Source: Tigriopus japonicus (taxonomy: Eukaryota; Arthropoda; Copepoda; Harpacticoida; Harpacticidae). Taken from it: a stretch of DNA of 64,000 nt. The stretch spans positions 205,391 through 269,390 of the forward strand of contig JAAGOF010000323.1 of assembly GCA_010645155.1 (NCBI GenBank). The letters run 5' to 3'. The number at the start of each line of letters is the position of its first letter. Within the stretch, counting starts at the first letter, position 1. Under the pieces are notes generated by a model. That model ran no database searches and was not told where the DNA came from. It saw only the letters and a list, made by a program, of their open reading frames with translations. This document shows, in pieces, positions 61,647 through 64,000 of the stretch. The translations under genes were made by a program, and so were the position numbers.

Positions 61647-64000
61647 AGCGGTCAATTGGTTCTAACACTTGAAACACAATTACAAGTCTAAATCCCCAAC
61701 ACACAGTGCATAAAAATAACAGTTCACATCACGACATTGGTCAAATATCTTGGGTTTGATCCTCCACTCTCACCATCATATTTCAGTTTCCAAAGCTTAA
61801 AGCAGACGTCAAAATAGAGTTGGAACCGAAAGAATAATATTTATTCTCACACACTTCACTACAAGATCCAACTGAGGGCGAAGAAAATCAGCAGCTTGAT
61901 CATCGCTCCAATACTGTTACTATTCGTTCTCGGTCTGTCTCGTGGTGCTCACCATCCACACACAAGAGAACCAAACCTCTTGGCAAAGAATCTACCTGGA
62001 TGATCTTCACACTCCTCTGTACAGTCCACACTCAAAACCATCGTCGGGTCTTGCTCACGCCTCAGCTGGAAGAGGCTCATCAAAACCCAACCAATGGGTA
62101 GATCCACAGCTCAAAAATCGACTGGCTCCCTCTCGCGTGTTCTATGCGTTTCCATACATCTCACAAGGTAGAATATCTATGGGTGAGTACCTATCCCAGT
62201 TCCTTGGTTGGTTCGCCTCAAGGAGCCCAGTTCGAATCAACAAGAGATAAATGAGCGAGTGAGCGGGCGTTTTCTTTTGAACAGGAACCCGGGAGAAGGT
62301 ATCACTGCGAGAACCAAAAGACGACTGAGGTGGTGATTAGACTTACACACACGTTCAGCTCGATCTGTGATTCATGCTGCTTGATTTTGGGGCAACTTTT
62401 ATGGGGATGGGTGAGAATGGGAGGGTATAAAAAGAATTGGTTTGGCTGGTAATGTGTTAAAAGGAAGAAAAAGCGTACCAAAGTTGAGCCGTATTGGTTG
62501 GTTAGCATTGTGAGGATATGCAATATGCAAATGATGGTCAGCCTGAAGTACCGGGGTCCTCTGGAGAAGCCAGGTTAGGAGAGGTTTACCAAGGGTGTGA
62601 ATGTCTTTTGTCATCCTGGGTACTGGGAGAATCGATAGGGCCTTGCCAAATGGTAGATTTCCTCTCAGCCGTTAGTTATTTGTTTGTTTATCTTTACACG
62701 CCAAAAAGGAGAAAATCGATGCTATGGATTGCCATCATCCTCTTTGAAATTGGGTTTCAAAATTCTCTTGGCATCTTGTTCTTCTTCGTTCGTCCAAAAT
62801 AAAACCATGAGAGTGGGGCGGAGTAATAACGTAGGTGGATGAGGATGATTTCCTCACTCAAGAACCAACCATTTCCTTTGTCAATGACTTCAATTAACTC
62901 CACCAATTGGAGCTTGCTTGGCTTTTGAGCATTTGACGAGCGGAATCTAGCCCAAGATGTTCTTGCTACATAACATGGGGGAACTTTCTCAAAACGAACG
63001 AAAAAGAATCTGGCTTGAGGTGAGGCTTGTTAATTTTTCGGGTCAAATGGTTTCGTTCTCGAGGCAGGTGCGGGGGTCACTTCTCATCAGGCAAAGATCT
63101 GGCTTGAACATTTCTACCTTTTGACAGGCTCTCTCATACGAACACACCATCTCACACTCACATACATTTTTGTTCACTTTGACTGACCATTTCAGCGAAA
63201 GAAATGGAATTCCTGAAGCTCCAAACAACCCCGGTGAAATCGGCAAGACTTTGGGTACATTTCAGCTCCGACTTTTTTGGGTGAAGGGTTTTTCCTCCAA
63301 AAGAATCAGAGTCAGCATCTGCAAATGAGTTCATTAAAGGCATGTTAAGTGCCTTGGACAAATTAGAATTGCCATTTTGCCAGTTTTGCACCAAAGTTTA
63401 TAGCTTGAAACGAATAATGAGAGAAAACTTGTGTGTGAAGATTGCCCAGTCATGTTACGTTGAAATAGTTAAGGGCGATTTTGGCGGATGATTTCATCGC
63501 GCAATGTAGAAGGCTAACTAACAGTTTTCTTTCTTGGTTGAAGAATACTTCTATGTAATTCTGCCAGGAACAGATCGAGTGTGCAGAAGAGGCCGAGGGT
63601 TTATTGAGCTCATTTCTCGCCATAAAAGAATCTCTTTACAAGCCAGAGCACAGATCAGCTTTAACTCATGCTAGCGGAACATGATACCATATGACATTTC
63701 CCTTCGCTCAACAACTAGAGAGGCAACATCAGATTTAAAGAACGGTAATGATTTTAAGCAGAATAGGGTTCGTTGCTAATGACTCGAATGCATGCGCTCT
63801 TGTTTTCTGATGCTCATCTTTAGGGTCAGGAATTTTTCATAAAAAGAAAACTTAATAATTAGTCTATTTCTTTTGCGCCAAATTCGAGATTATTCTTATT
63901 AGTGTTATCGTCTTTTATGGATTTATTTAGTTTGATTTTTGGTCCAAAAGTTAAAAAAAATGTTCAAGAGTACAATTTTAGAGGCACAAGTACAGTGAAA
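61647..64000. other. Upstream region of the Dlish-like gene; no other gene seen
   Basis: Should contain the 5' UTR and promoter of the minus-strand Dlish-like gene, but I cannot place a TATA box or initiator with confidence. Open frames such as 61942-62250 (+) and 63158-63394 (-) carry no recognisable domain and no paired splice sites. No RNA gene or repeat recognised. Confidence 0.45.

Noticed and set aside
61942..62250. 102-codon plus-strand frame near the Dlish-like first exon
   Set aside because: No family resemblance; located in the expected 5' region of the opposite-strand gene.
1..64000. CRISPR arrays, operons, prophage or bacterial defence systems
   Set aside because: The window is eukaryotic; tandem arrays here are microsatellites or transposon subterminal repeats without spacer structure.

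Overview
The window is animal nuclear DNA. It has split genes with GT-AG introns, low coding density, no operons, and a heavy load of non-autonomous DNA transposons, LINE fragments and tRNA-derived SINEs. The recognisable genes are arthropod types: a three-SH3 adaptor that looks like Dlish, an ACP-like (adipokinetic hormone/corazonin-related peptide) neuropeptide precursor, and the first coding exon of a DEG/ENaC (pickpocket-type) channel. A pancrustacean, possibly a small crustacean such as a copepod, fits best. The species cannot be named from the sequence.

Layout. 1-9.5 kb is mobile-element territory: a decayed LINE on the minus strand, a palindromic repeat, an intact 463-residue FLYWCH/MULE transposase (4546-5937, +), and a second LINE fragment split by a 1209-bp hAT-like foldback element. 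9.5-18.8 kb has no convincing gene and carries a hAT-like element and a TA-flanked MITE. At 18.86-19.44 kb (-) is the DEG/ENaC exon. 19.5-43 kb is almost gene-free and carries at least six hAT-like MITEs, most with recognisable 8-bp target duplications, and two tRNA-derived SINEs. 43.1-61.6 kb (all minus strand) is the gene-rich part: a three-exon gene for a 190-residue secreted protein of unknown function (43092-47126), the ACP-like gene (50440-51987, with a TATA promoter at 52028-52034), and a seven-exon Dlish-like gene (52370-61646). 61.7-64 kb is non-coding as far as I can see.

The most interesting locus is the ACP-like gene. Two adjacent phase-0 exons encode near-duplicate peptides (ITFSRDWLAGSGKR and VTFDRDWLAGSGKR). 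The signal-peptide exon ends exactly with the Gln that would become the N-terminal pyroglutamate. Including or skipping the first exon would change which amidated hormone is made. Exon models are hand-built from splice sites and frame. No similarity search was possible.
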